This document shows, in pieces, positions 6,940 to 15,446 of a DNA stretch of 28,006 nt. Each line of letters begins with the position of its first letter. The stretch's first letter is position 1. The stretch is taken from NCBI GenBank assembly GCA_934446465.1, contig CAKSEF010000019.1, forward strand, positions 1 to 28,006. The letters run 5' to 3'. Source of the stretch: an uncultured Oscillospiraceae bacterium. Its GTDB lineage: Bacteria; Bacillota; Clostridia; Oscillospirales; JAAYXM01. Under the pieces are notes generated by a model, which saw nothing but the letters and a program-made list of their open reading frames with translations, did not search any database and was not told the DNA's origin. Made by a program: the position numbers and the translations under genes.

Positions 6940-8112
6940 ATGAAAGAGTTACAGCTTAAATACGGATGTAATCCACATCAAATTCCCGCAAGAATATATG
7001 TCGAAGACGGTGAGCTTCCAATTAAGGTTTTAAACGGTCGTGCGGGATATATAAATCTTCTTGACGCACTGAACGCATACCAGCTTGTAAGAGAACTAAA
7101 AGAGGCAACTAATCTCCCGGCAGCGACATCGTTTAAGCACGTTAGCCCGGCAGGAGCGGCGGTTGGCTTGCCGCTTGATGATACACTTAGAAATATATAT
7201 TTTGTCGGCGACGCAGAACTTTCTCCCCTTGCATGTGCGTACGTACGCGCACGCGGTGCTGACAGAATGTCGTCGTTCGGGGATTTTATCGCACTTAGTG
7301 ATGTATGCGATGCTTCAACAGCATCTGTAATAGCAAAAGAGGTATCGGACGGAATAATCGCACCCGGATATACGGAAGAGGCTTTTGAAATTTTGTTAGG
7401 CAAGAGAAAAGGGGCCTATACGATAATTGAAATAGACCCGAATTATGTACCTGAGCAAATGGAAAAGAAGCAGGTATACGGAATTACATTTGAACAAAAA
7501 CGGAACGACGTTGTTATTGACAAGTCCACACTTGACAATATCATTACTGAAAATAAAAATATGCCGGATTCTGCAAAAACCGATCTTTTGATAGCACTTA
7601 TCACACTTAAATATACCCAGTCAAACTCGGTTTGTTATGCTGAGGGCGGTCAGGTAATAGGCGTAGGCGCAGGACAGCAGTCAAGAATTCACTGTACACG
7701 TCTTGCCGGAAACAAAGCTGACATATGGCATTTAAGAAAGCATCCCAAGGTTTTGGGATTGCAGTTTGTTGACAGAATTGGAAAGCCTGAGAGGGATAAT
7801 GCAATAGATATGTACATTTCCGAGAACTGCGAGGATGTGCTCGGAGATGACATTTGGAAAGAGTTTTTCAAGGTTCGCCCAGAACCGCTGACCGAGGAAG
7901 AAAAGAAAGAATGGCTTTCCAATATACGCGGGGTTTCCCTTGCCTCGGACGCATTCTTCCCATTCTCTGACAATATTGACAGAGCTGTAAAAAGCGGTGT
8001 TTCGTATATAGCACAGCCCGGAGGCTCAAAGAGAGATAATCTTGTAATAGATGTATGCAATAAACACGGCGTCAGCATGGCATTTACGGGAGTAAGACTA
8101 TTCCATCACTGA
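6940..8112 (+). CDS. purH: Stand-alone AICAR transformylase (PurH transformylase domain only)
   Basis: The enzyme formylates AICAR (ZMP) with 10-formyl-THF to give FAICAR. The 390-residue product starts MKELQLKYGCNPHQ, which is where the transformylase domain of bifunctional PurH begins; the N-terminal MGS-like cyclohydrolase domain (about 200 residues) is absent. K66-H67 in FKHVSPAG match the catalytic Lys-His of ATIC. I chose ATG 6940 over the in-frame GTG 6931 because GAGGTG lies at the right distance for 6940 and the family begins there. purO, ending 5 nt upstream, supplies the missing activity. Its substrate is the ligand of the operon's riboswitch. Confidence 0.95.
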   Translation: MKELQLKYGCNPHQIPARIYVEDGELPIKVLNGRAGYINLLDALNAYQLVRELKEATNLPAATSFKHVSPAGAAVGLPLDDTLRNIYFVGDAELSPLACAYVRARGADRMSSFGDFIALSDVCDASTASVIAKEVSDGIIAPGYTEEAFEILLGKRKGAYTIIEIDPNYVPEQMEKKQVYGITFEQKRNDVVIDKSTLDNIITENKNMPDSAKTDLLIALITLKYTQSNSVCYAEGGQVIGVGAGQQSRIHCTRLAGNKADIWHLRKHPKVLGLQFVDRIGKPERDNAIDMYISENCEDVLGDDIWKEFFKVRPEPLTEEEKKEWLSNIRGVSLASDAFFPFSDNIDRAVKSGVSYIAQPGGSKRDNLVIDVCNKHGVSMAFTGVRLFHH

Positions 8113-8133
8113 TATGTTAAAGGAGAGTTTCAT

Positions 8134-9414
8134 ATGAACGTTCTGGTTATAGGCGGAGGCGGTAGGGAACATGCGATTATTTCCGCAATTAAAAAGAATA
8201 AGAATGTAGACAAAATCTTTGCACTTCCGGGTAACGGCGGAATCGCAGAAGACGCCGAGTGCGTCGACATAGCTGCATGCGATTTGGACAGAATAGTTGA
8301 TTTTGCATCAAAAAATGCCATAGATTTTGCAGTTGTCGCACCTGATGACCCTCTTGTAATGGGTGCAGTTGACCGCCTTCATGCCATTGGGATACCATGC
8401 TTCGGTCCGTCGTCGGATGCTGCAATAATAGAAGGAAGCAAGGCTTTTTCAAAGGAACTCATGAAAAAATACGGTATTCCAACCGCAGAATATGAAACAT
8501 TCAGCGATAAAGACAAGGCGATAAAATATCTCAGACATTCGAACTTTCCGATTGTCATAAAAGCTGACGGACTTGCGCTTGGCAAGGGTGTTATAATTGC
8601 CGATAATTTCGAGGCTGCCGAAAAAGCAGTCGTCTCAATGATGGAAGACGAGGTGTTCGGAAAAAGCGGAAGAACAGTTGTAATTGAAGAGTTTCTTGTC
8701 GGCCCGGAAGTGTCTGTCCTTGCATTTACGGACGGCAAAACAGTTAAGCCTATGGTATCTTCCATGGACCACAAACGTGCGCTTGACGGGGATAAAGGTT
8801 TGAATACGGGCGGTATGGGAACAATAGCTCCAAATCCGTATTATACAAGTGCAATCGCAGATGAGTGTATGAAAAAAATTTTTATTCCGACAATAAACGC
8901 AATGAATAGCGAGGGTCGAAAATTCAAGGGATGCTTATACTTTGGTCTTATGTTAACTAAAGACGGTCCAAAGGTCATAGAGTACAACTGCCGTTTCGGA
9001 GACCCCGAAGCACAGTCGGTTTTGACACTTATGAAAAGTGATTTGCTTGATATAATGATTCATACCGAAAATGAAACACTTGAAGATGTCGATGTTGAGT
9101 TTTATGACGAAGCTGCATGCTGTGTAATGACGGCATCCAGCGGATATCCCGCAGAGTACGAAAAGGGAATAAAGATTTCAATTAACCGCGATGCTCTCAA
9201 CGGTGCAAGATTATATCATTCCGGAACAGCAATAAAGGACGGTGAGCTTGTTACCTCTGGAGGACGCGTAATCGGAGTTACGGCAACGGGAAAGAATCTG
9301 AAAGACGCCGTAAACAATGCTTACAAAGCTGTTAATGGAATCAGCTTCACAGGTATGTATTACAGAAAAGATATCGGAAAGAAAGCACTTGATTTGCTGA
9401 ACACGGAAGTATAA
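8134..9414 (+). CDS. purD: Phosphoribosylamine-glycine ligase (GAR synthetase) PurD
   Basis: PurD joins glycine to phosphoribosylamine using ATP. The 426-residue ATP-grasp protein has GGGGREHAI at 7-15, the FGPSSDAAIIEGSKAFSKE region near 91-109, the ATP-grasp glycine-rich KADGLALGKGV near 143-153 and the metal site NCRFGDPEAQ near 287-296. All canonical blocks are present. AAAGGAGAG precedes the ATG by about 9 nt. It sits 21 nt after purH and 16 nt before purL. It uses the labile product of PurF, so its partner here is the unusual Cys-less PurF. Confidence 0.97.
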   Translation: MNVLVIGGGGREHAIISAIKKNKNVDKIFALPGNGGIAEDAECVDIAACDLDRIVDFASKNAIDFAVVAPDDPLVMGAVDRLHAIGIPCFGPSSDAAIIEGSKAFSKELMKKYGIPTAEYETFSDKDKAIKYLRHSNFPIVIKADGLALGKGVIIADNFEAAEKAVVSMMEDEVFGKSGRTVVIEEFLVGPEVSVLAFTDGKTVKPMVSSMDHKRALDGDKGLNTGGMGTIAPNPYYTSAIADECMKKIFIPTINAMNSEGRKFKGCLYFGLMLTKDGPKVIEYNCRFGDPEAQSVLTLMKSDLLDIMIHTENETLEDVDVEFYDEAACCVMTASSGYPAEYEKGIKISINRDALNGARLYHSGTAIKDGELVTSGGRVIGVTATGKNLKDAVNNAYKAVNGISFTGMYYRKDIGKKALDLLNTEV

Positions 9415-9430
9415 CGGAGGTTTTTCTTAT

Positions 9431-12400
9431 ATGGTTTATCGGATTTATGTTGAAAAAAAGCCCGAATATGCGTCTGAGGCCAATTCCCTGAAAAAGAACA
9501 TCATTTCATTCTTGGGAATAAAGGGGTTGAAGTCTCTTCGCATTATCAACCGCTACGATGTTGAAAAAATTGAGAAGAAGCTTTTTGACGAGAGCAGGAA
9601 TATAGTGTTTTCGGAGCCGCAGCTTGACATCGTATACGATGAAATTGATTTAGACGGTTTGCGCGTTTTTGCGGTTGAGTATCTGCCCGGACAGTTCGAC
9701 CAGCGCGCTGATTCTGCGGCACAATGTATTCAGCTTATTTCAAAATCGGAACGGCCGACGGTGAAAACTGCAAAACTGTATGTTATGGAAGGGGTGCTTT
9801 CGGAAAATGATATTTCCGAGATTAAAAAGTACATAATTAACCCTGTAGAGAGCCGAGAGGCATCCCTTGCACTTCCGGAGACGCTTGACTCAAATTACGA
9901 ATTGCCGAGTACCGTACCGATTCTTGACGGTTTTATTGAAAAAGACGGCGCGGAGCTCATTGAACTCATATCCATGTATGGACTCGCAATGGATAAAGAC
10001 GATATAGTTTTTTGCAGAGATTATTTTAAGGCAGAGGGAAGAAACCCGACTCTTACCGAGCTTCGAGTTATAGACACATACTGGTCTGACCATTGCAGAC
10101 ATACCACATTCCTTACTGAAATTGACAATGCGGTTATTAAGGATGAAAATGTTGCAAAGGCCTTTGAGCGTTATATGAACGTGCGTGATGAGTTAAATAT
10201 AACAAAACCTATTACACTTATGAATATAGGCACTATCGCCGCTAAGTATTTAAAGTCAAAAGGCATACTTAAAAATCTCGACGAATCCGATGAAATAAAC
10301 GCGTGTACAGTTAAAATCAACGTAGACGTCGACGGAAAAGCAGAAAAATGGCTCCTTCTCTTCAAGAACGAAACACACAACCACCCGACCGAAATCGAGC
10401 CGTTCGGCGGTGCTGCCACGTGCATAGGCGGTGCGATAAGAGACCCTCTTTCAGGACGTTCTTACGTATATCAGGCAATGCGTGTTACGGGCGGCGGAAA
10501 TCCGCTTGTTTCGGCAGATAAGACACTTGAAGGAAAGCTTCCTCAGCGGCAGATTCTCACAACCTCTGCTGCAGGCAACAGCTCCTACGGAAACCAGATA
10601 GGACTCGCAACGGGGCTTGTAGATGAAATTTACCACGACGGCTATTTGGCAAAACACTTGGAAATAGGCGCTGTTGTCGGCGCGGCTCCCGAGAGAAATG
10701 TTATGCGCACAGAGCCCAAGCAGGGCGATGTTGTAGTCTTGATAGGAGGAAGAACGGGACGCGACGGCTGCGGGGGAGCTACCGGTTCATCTAAATCACA
10801 CAGCAAAAGCTCAATAGAAACCTGCGGAGCAGAGGTTCAAAAAGGAAATGCACCTGAGGAACGAAAACTCCAGCGTCTTTTCCGGAACGAGCAGGCGTCA
10901 AAGCTTATTAAGAGGTGTAATGACTTTGGAGCCGGCGGTGTGTCGGTTGCAATAGGTGAACTTGCGGACGGACTTGAAATAAATCTGGATGCGATACCAA
11001 AGAAATATGACGGACTTGACGGAACCGAGCTTGCAATAAGCGAATCACAGGAGCGTATGGCTGTCGTATTGGACAGAGATAATGCCTCAGAATTTATGAA
11101 GCTTGCTGAGAATGAGAATCTCGAAGCAACGATTGTTGCCGAAGTTACCGACAAAAACCGTCTTTCAATGGATTGGTGCGGAAAAAGAATAGTTGACATT
11201 TCGCGCGACTTCTTAAATTCAAACGGCGCAACGAAGCACGCCGATGTATATGTCAACGAAATGGAATCCGTCGAGAAAACGGAATCCGTTGAAAACTTTT
11301 CGGAGAAAATTAAAAGCATTGCGTCAGATATAAACGTATGTTCAAAACGCGGACTTTCGGAGAGATTTGACTCAACCATAGGAGCGGGTAGTGTTCTCAT
11401 GCCGTTTGGCGGAAAGTATCAGAGAACACCTTCCCAGGTTATGGCGGCGAAAATTCCCGTTCTCAGCGGAAAAACAGATACATGCTCGGTTATGGCATAC
11501 GGATATAACCCATTTATTACCGAGAAGAACACGTATACGGGAGCGTATCTTGCCGTTGTCGAGTCGGTTTCAAAGCTTATATGCGCAGGCGGATATACAG
11601 ATAACTGCTACCTTACGTTCCAAGAGTACTTTGAGCGACTCGGCAATGAACCGAGACGGTGGGGAAAGCCATTTTCTGCGCTTTTAGGCGCTCTTGATGC
11701 CCAACTCGATTTAGGGCTTGCGGCAATAGGCGGAAAGGATTCTATGAGCGGTTCTTTCGAGAATATTGACGTTCCTCCCACTCTCGTATCTTTCGCTATA
11801 ACCACATGCGACAGCAATGATGTAATATCTCCCGAATTTAAGAAATGCGGTTCGAGAGTTGTTCTCGTTACGCCCCGTGAAAATGAGAACGGTCTCCCGA
11901 ATGCGGAAGATATGAAAAAAATACACTTGCTCATTAATCGTTTGATAAGCGGGAAAAAGATTCTGAGCGCATATACACCGACATACGGCGGTTGTGCCGC
12001 AGCAGTCATAAAAATGGCGGCAGGAAACAGAATAGGATTTAAATTTTCCGAGAATTTAGAGTTGGGTGATGTTTTCAAATACAATTACGGAAGCTTCGTT
12101 CTCGAGCTTACCGATGACTGCGAAGAAATCGGTGTTCTGCTCGGTAAGACAACGGAAAAATATTCATTTAGATTCAAAAATGAAGAGGTTTGCGGAAAAG
12201 AGCTTTCCGAAATCTACGAATCGTCACTTGAAAGCGTTTACGGAACAAAATCTGAAATCAAGGGCTCTGATATTGAAAAGATATCTTATTCGGCACATGA
12301 GCGTATGCACGTTGGTATAAGTCATACACGTCCGAAAGTTCTTATCCCGGTATTCCCGGGAACAAACTGCGAATATGACACAGCTCGGCAATTTGAGAAT

Positions 12401-13132
12401 GCAGGTGCTGAACCGATAATAGAGGTTATTAAAAATCTCACCGCGAGGGACGTATCGGAATCGGTGGACAGAATTGCCGAGAGAATAGAAGAATCCCAAA
12501 TAATCTTTATCCCCGGAGGTTTTTCGGGCGGAGACGAGCCGGAAGGCTCAGCAAAGCTGATAGCCGCATTTTTTAGAAATAAAAAAATAAAAGACTGCGT
12601 TCATTCGCTCCTCAATTCAAGGGATGGACTTATCGGCGGAATATGCAACGGATTTCAGGCACTTATTAAGCTTGGTTTGGTGCCGTACGGAGCTATAACA
12701 AAAACGACCGAAAAAGACCCGACGCTTACTTTCAATGACATAGGGCGTCATCAATCGCGCTTTGTCAATATACGTGTCGCATCAAACAAATCACCATGGA
12801 TGATGTATTATAACGTGGATGATTTGCTTACCGAGCCGATATCGCACGGTGAAGGGAAGTTTGTGTGCGACAGTGAAATTCTTTCGGAGCTGATTAAAAA
12901 CGGACAGGTAATGACGCAATACTGTGATTGGCAGGGCAATCCCTCCATGGATATTGATGTGAACCCGAACGGTTCGGTAATGGCGATTGAGGGAATCACA
13001 TCACTTGACGGCAGGGTTTTCGGTAAAATGGCTCACAGCGAAAGAATGGGGACTAACCTCCACAAGAATATAAACGGAAATAAGGAAAGTAAATTGTTCA
13101 AGGGCGCTGTGGACTACTTCAAAATTATATAA
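9431..13132 (+). CDS. purL: Phosphoribosylformylglycinamidine synthase, single-chain PurL
   Basis: This is the large fused form (1233 residues) that converts FGAR, glutamine and ATP to FGAM. From the N-terminus there is a PurS-like region, a linker with TYWSDHCRHTTF, the first AIRS-like catalytic half with THNHPTEIEPFGGAATC, a second half, and a class I glutaminase from about residue 966. The glutaminase has nucleophile C1072 in GGICNGFQ and H1202/E1204 in AHSERMG. Unlike PurF in this operon, its glutaminase is intact. GGAGG lies 10 nt before the ATG. It is the last gene of the operon and is followed by a strong terminator. Bacillus uses separate PurS/PurQ/PurL; the fused form is common in Clostridia. 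Confidence 0.97.
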   Translation: MVYRIYVEKKPEYASEANSLKKNIISFLGIKGLKSLRIINRYDVEKIEKKLFDESRNIVFSEPQLDIVYDEIDLDGLRVFAVEYLPGQFDQRADSAAQCIQLISKSERPTVKTAKLYVMEGVLSENDISEIKKYIINPVESREASLALPETLDSNYELPSTVPILDGFIEKDGAELIELISMYGLAMDKDDIVFCRDYFKAEGRNPTLTELRVIDTYWSDHCRHTTFLTEIDNAVIKDENVAKAFERYMNVRDELNITKPITLMNIGTIAAKYLKSKGILKNLDESDEINACTVKINVDVDGKAEKWLLLFKNETHNHPTEIEPFGGAATCIGGAIRDPLSGRSYVYQAMRVTGGGNPLVSADKTLEGKLPQRQILTTSAAGNSSYGNQIGLATGLVDEIYHDGYLAKHLEIGAVVGAAPERNVMRTEPKQGDVVVLIGGRTGRDGCGGATGSSKSHSKSSIETCGAEVQKGNAPEERKLQRLFRNEQASKLIKRCNDFGAGGVSVAIGELADGLEINLDAIPKKYDGLDGTELAISESQERMAVVLDRDNASEFMKLAENENLEATIVAEVTDKNRLSMDWCGKRIVDISRDFLNSNGATKHADVYVNEMESVEKTESVENFSEKIKSIASDINVCSKRGLSERFDSTIGAGSVLMPFGGKYQRTPSQVMAAKIPVLSGKTDTCSVMAYGYNPFITEKNTYTGAYLAVVESVSKLICAGGYTDNCYLTFQEYFERLGNEPRRWGKPFSALLGALDAQLDLGLAAIGGKDSMSGSFENIDVPPTLVSFAITTCDSNDVISPEFKKCGSRVVLVTPRENENGLPNAEDMKKIHLLINRLISGKKILSAYTPTYGGCAAAVIKMAAGNRIGFKFSENLELGDVFKYNYGSFVLELTDDCEEIGVLLGKTTEKYSFRFKNEEVCGKELSEIYESSLESVYGTKSEIKGSDIEKISYSAHERMHVGISHTRPKVLIPVFPGTNCEYDTARQFENAGAEPIIEVIKNLTARDVSESVDRIAERIEESQIIFIPGGFSGGDEPEGSAKLIAAFFRNKKIKDCVHSLLNSRDGLIGGICNGFQALIKLGLVPYGAITKTTEKDPTLTFNDIGRHQSRFVNIRVASNKSPWMMYYNVDDLLTEPISHGEGKFVCDSEILSELIKNGQVMTQYCDWQGNPSMDIDVNPNGSVMAIEGITSLDGRVFGKMAHSERMGTNLHKNINGNKESKLFKGAVDYFKII

Positions 13133-13135
13133 ATA

Positions 13136-13166
13136 AAAATGAGGACATTCCAAATGTCCTCATTTT
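13136..13166. terminator. Bidirectional terminator between purL and tcdA
   Basis: Perfect 14-bp inverted repeat (13136-13149 with 13153-13166) with loop CCA. The arms start with AAAA and end with TTTT, so each strand has a U-run after a GC-containing stem. The stop codon of tcdA (13160-13162) lies inside the right arm. Confidence 0.9.
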
Positions 13167-13837
13167 ATTAAGTCGCATATTACTTCTCCGGCTATTTTCA
13201 GTCCGGCAGAACCGACGGTCCACGCGGCACTTCCGGGAGTACGGAGCCTTTTTTGCGGGGATTCCTTTGAATATACAACTCGGAGAGAATCAACCCCTCG
13301 GCGCTTCAGTTCGTATCGCATAACCTTTGCAAGCGGACAAACGCTTGTTTTATAGATATCGGTGCATTCGAAATCTGTTCCGAGTTTGTTTCCCGCTCCC
13401 ATACATGATATGATTGGTATTCTTCTCATTTTCGCTTCGCAAATTAAATGTATTTTGTCCGTTATGCTGTCTATTGCATCTACTATGTAGTCCGGATTTA
13501 GGGACAAAAAGTGCTCAGATGATTCTGCGGTATACCTTGTTTTGTCCGATGTAACGACAGCATCAGGGTTAATGGATCTTATTCTGTCTGCCAAAACATC
13601 GGTCTTGTACTTTCCAAATGTCGATGTCAGGGCGCAGAGCTGTCTGTTTATATTAGATTCGCTTACTACGTCAAAGTCAATGAGCGTAATCTTTCCGACA
13701 CCTGAACGCGCAATGGCCTCCGCAGCATAGCCGCCGACGCCCCCTGCACCGAAAATCATAACGTGTTTATGAGAAAGCAAAAAAACTTTGTCTTCACCTA
13801 TTAAGCTTGAAAGCCTTTGAAAAAACATGCTGTTCAT
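13160..13837 (-). CDS. tcdA: tRNA threonylcarbamoyladenosine dehydratase TcdA (YrvM/CsdL)
   Basis: TcdA is an E1-like enzyme that dehydrates t6A37 of tRNA to its cyclic form using ATP. The 225-residue product has the Rossmann FGAGGVGGYAAE at 29-40, TLIDFDVVSESNINRQL at 51-67 (nucleotide-binding Asp and Asn/Arg) and DAIDSITDK in the middle, followed by CMGAGNKLG; the tail RLRTPGSAAWTVGSAGL is typical of the YgdL/CsdL branch. It lacks the zinc cysteine pairs of ThiF/MoeB. The start at 13837 has AGG about 7 nt upstream. The gene lies just downstream of the probable 6S RNA with no terminator between them, so it may be read from the 6S promoter. Confidence 0.93.
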   Translation of the reverse strand: MNSMFFQRLSSLIGEDKVFLLSHKHVMIFGAGGVGGYAAEAIARSGVGKITLIDFDVVSESNINRQLCALTSTFGKYKTDVLADRIRSINPDAVVTSDKTRYTAESSEHFLSLNPDYIVDAIDSITDKIHLICEAKMRRIPIISCMGAGNKLGTDFECTDIYKTSVCPLAKVMRYELKRRGVDSLRVVYSKESPQKRLRTPGSAAWTVGSAGLKIAGEVICDLIK

Positions 13838-13859
13838 TACAATACCTGCTGTATAATAT

Positions 13860-14068
13860 AATTCCCCGCAACTGCCGTGTATGCCAGTTTATAACCTGCA
13901 CGAGAGCAGGTGGGTCTCCTCTCCCGATTTTCACAGCTTCCAACGTCCAAAACACTTCAAAGAGTGCTCCGGGAGGCCTGCTATCTAATCGGGAAGCACG
14001 GAATCCCGTGATTGTAATGTGGGTTTAAAATGGCATATCACGAACAGAGCAGGGTAGTTTTATAAGAT
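13860..14068 (-). ncRNA. ssrS: Probable 6S RNA
   Basis: The minus-strand transcript (about 205 nt) folds into one long interrupted hairpin. The closing stem pairs the 14049-14054 region (CCCTGC) with 13864-13869 (GCGGGG), then CTG.CGTG and TATGCCA with TGGCATA, CACG and CAG. A large central bubble follows, with small hairpins on each side (CACGGgattCCGTG and ACCTGCtctcgtGCAGGT), then an apical stem TCCCGATT/AATCGGGA. That is the open-promoter-like shape of 6S RNA, which binds the housekeeping RNA polymerase. It has its own strong promoter and no conserved ORF. As far as I recall, Bacillus 6S-1 also neighbours yrvM (tcdA). Ends are approximate; family assignment is by shape and context, not alignment. 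Confidence 0.7.
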
Positions 14069-14074
14069 GTACTT

Positions 14075-14103
14075 ATTATACCATGACATGAGAGTGTATT
14101 CAA
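14075..14103 (-). promoter_or_regulatory. Sigma-A promoter of the probable 6S RNA
   Basis: On the minus strand TTGAAT (14098-14103), a 17-nt spacer and a perfect TATAAT (14075-14080); start near 14068. The -35 lies in the loop of a small hairpin (GTGTATT/AATACAC, 14094-14111), which could also help end transcripts coming from the DUF1292 gene, although there is no U-run. Confidence 0.82.
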
Positions 14104-14120
14104 TAATACACATGTCCTAA

Positions 14121-14405
14121 TTATTCGTCATCTTCCTCATACATACTGTCCATAAAAGCATTATAGGCAGCCTCAAGCTCGTCTTCATCATCAATAGTGG
14201 AAAGAATTTCTTCGCCGTTTTCATCCTTGTCCAAACGGAGTATAATGGTTTCGAGGGCATCCTCGGAATCCTCATCACTGTCCGCCTCAATGAATGCGAG
14301 ATAAAGCTTAGAATTAATCTCTATAGTATCAAGATGCTCAAATTCATATTCATTATTCTCTTCATCTGTAATTGTGATTATATTTCCACCAAATTTGCTG
14401 TCCAT
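14121..14405 (-). CDS. DUF1292 family protein (YrzB-like)
   Basis: A small (94-residue), very acidic protein of the DUF1292 family, widespread in Firmicutes and of unknown function. The visible core is NIITITDEENNEYEFEHLDT followed by LYLAFIEADSDEDSEDALETIILRLDKDENGEEIL, i.e. the beta-rich ITLxDExGxEyxFE...YLxL pattern of the family; the C-terminus is a run of Asp/Glu. The ATG at 14405 has AAGGAG 10 nt upstream; an in-frame GTG at 14414 is almost on top of that site and is rejected. The gene is divergent from infC and lies upstream of the 6S RNA and tcdA, as DUF1292 genes often neighbour RNA-processing or tRNA genes. Confidence 0.85.
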   Translation of the reverse strand: MDSKFGGNIITITDEENNEYEFEHLDTIEINSKLYLAFIEADSDEDSEDALETIILRLDKDENGEEILSTIDDEDELEAAYNAFMDSMYEEDDE

Positions 14406-14492
14406 TAATAACACACTCCTTTATACTATATAGGATACCGCGATATTAAAAATAAATCAATAAAAAAATTGTTAAATATTTTTCGGTAATTC

Positions 14493-14521
14493 TTGACACA
14501 GGCCGTGTAAAGTGATATACT
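14493..14521 (+). promoter_or_regulatory. Sigma-A promoter of infC-rpmI-rplT
   Basis: TTGACA (14493-14498), a 17-nt spacer and TATACT (14516-14521). Start expected near 14528, giving a leader of about 140 nt before infC. Confidence 0.87.
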
Positions 14522-14527
14522 GTTTGA

Positions 14528-14653
14528 TGTTAAAAGAAAGTAGGGCAGTCCCGTCCTCACCTTTAGCTCAGCGAAAAGGTTAACATCGTTTTTCGGTTCG
14601 CCGTATTTGCGTTGTTTTTGAAGCACGGGTTTGTCGCCCGTGCTTTTAGTTTT
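14528..14653 (+). ncRNA. Attenuator leader of the infC operon (probable L20 leader)
   Basis: The 5' untranslated region ends in a strong intrinsic terminator placed just before the infC ribosome site: AAGCACGGG (14621-14629) pairs with CCCGTGCTT (14637-14645), followed by TTAGTTTT. Upstream lies GC-rich sequence with several short complementary segments. In Firmicutes infC-rpmI-rplT is controlled by an L20-responsive leader with premature termination. Location and architecture fit; I could not confirm the L20-binding fold in detail. Confidence 0.6.
14621..14653 (+). terminator. Intrinsic terminator in the infC leader
   Basis: Perfect 9-bp stem AAGCACGGG/CCCGTGCTT with a 7-nt loop (TTTGTCG) and a T-rich tail; the GGAGG of infC begins at 14654. 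Its position within the transcript suggests regulated attenuation rather than an operon end. Confidence 0.85.
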
Positions 14654-14667
14654 GGAGGTGCTTTAGT

Positions 14668-15195
14668 ATCAGCAAGTTAGAACATCAAATCAATGAAGAA
14701 ATCCGCGACAAAGAAGTACGGCTTATAGACGCCGAAGGTAATCAGGTCGGTATTGTTTCGCTCAGTGAAGCGAACAAAATGGCGGACGAGAGCGGTCTTG
14801 ACCTTGTTAAGATTGCACCGCAGGTCACCCCTCCGGTGTGCCGTATAATGGATTACGGTAAATTTAAATTTGAGCAAGACAAAAGGGAAAAAGAAGCACG
14901 AAAGAATCAGCGCGTTATAGACGTAAAAGAGGTCCGTATGACGCCGAGTATTGACGTGCATGATTTCGAGGTTAAAATGAATAATGCAATACGTTTTCTT
15001 AAATCCGGCTGCAAAGTCAAAGTTGCGGTGAGATTTAAGGGGCGCGAGCTTGCGCATACAAACCTCGGAACAGAATTGCTCAAACGTTTCGCGGACGGAT
15101 GTGCAGAGTTCTGCAATGTTGACAAAATTCCAAAACTTGAAGGTCGTCAGATGATAATGTTTCTGACATCTAAAGTTCCACCGAAGGCTAACTAA
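14668..15195 (+). CDS. infC: Translation initiation factor IF-3, with AUC start
   Basis: IF-3 binds the 30S subunit and checks start codons. The frame gives 175 residues from the ATC at 14668: ISKLEHQINEEIRDKEVRLI, then GNQVGIVSLSEANKMADE (N-domain) and APPVCRIMDYGKFKFEQ-like linker, then the C-domain ending in PPKAN. Both domains are complete. There is no ATG, GTG or TTG in frame between the stop at 14647 and Met38 (14779), which would cut off a conserved half-domain. GGAGG (14654-14658) lies 9 nt before ATC, so ATC is the best start. Non-AUG (usually AUU) starts are a known autoregulatory device of infC. It is the first gene of infC-rpmI-rplT. Confidence 0.93.
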   Translation: MSKLEHQINEEIRDKEVRLIDAEGNQVGIVSLSEANKMADESGLDLVKIAPQVTPPVCRIMDYGKFKFEQDKREKEARKNQRVIDVKEVRMTPSIDVHDFEVKMNNAIRFLKSGCKVKVAVRFKGRELAHTNLGTELLKRFADGCAEFCNVDKIPKLEGRQMIMFLTSKVPPKAN

Positions 15196-15223
15196 CAAAA
15201 CATATACGAGAGGAGAAATACAA

Positions 15224-15421
15224 ATGCCTAAAATCAAAACTCACAGTGGTGCTTCTAAGAGATTTAAGGTTACAAAAAACGGCAAAGTTAAGATCAACCG
15301 TGCCAACAGACGTCATATCCTTAACAAGAAGAGCACAAAGCTTAAGAGAGGCCTCCGTCACGCAGCATACGCTTCTGACGCCAATGAAGCAACACTTAAG
15401 CGTTTAGTACCTTATAAATAA
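15224..15421 (+). CDS. rpmI: 50S ribosomal protein L35
   Basis: A 65-residue basic protein of the large subunit. The start MPKIKTHSGASKRFKVTKNG is the classic L35 N-terminus (PKxKTHxxxxKRFKxTxxGK), followed by HILNKKSTKLKRGLR. GAGGAGA lies 8 nt before the ATG. Second gene of the infC operon, 28 nt after infC and 25 nt before rplT. Confidence 0.98.
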   Translation: MPKIKTHSGASKRFKVTKNGKVKINRANRRHILNKKSTKLKRGLRHAAYASDANEATLKRLVPYK

Positions 15422-15446
15422 ATCAACAGTATAGGAGGCTTTTAAA

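Noticed and set aside
13864..13875. CCCCGCAACTG on the plus strand, resembling a cobalamin riboswitch element
   Set aside because: The matching GGAGACC element is on the other strand and other conserved blocks are missing; the region folds better as a 6S-type RNA on the minus strand.
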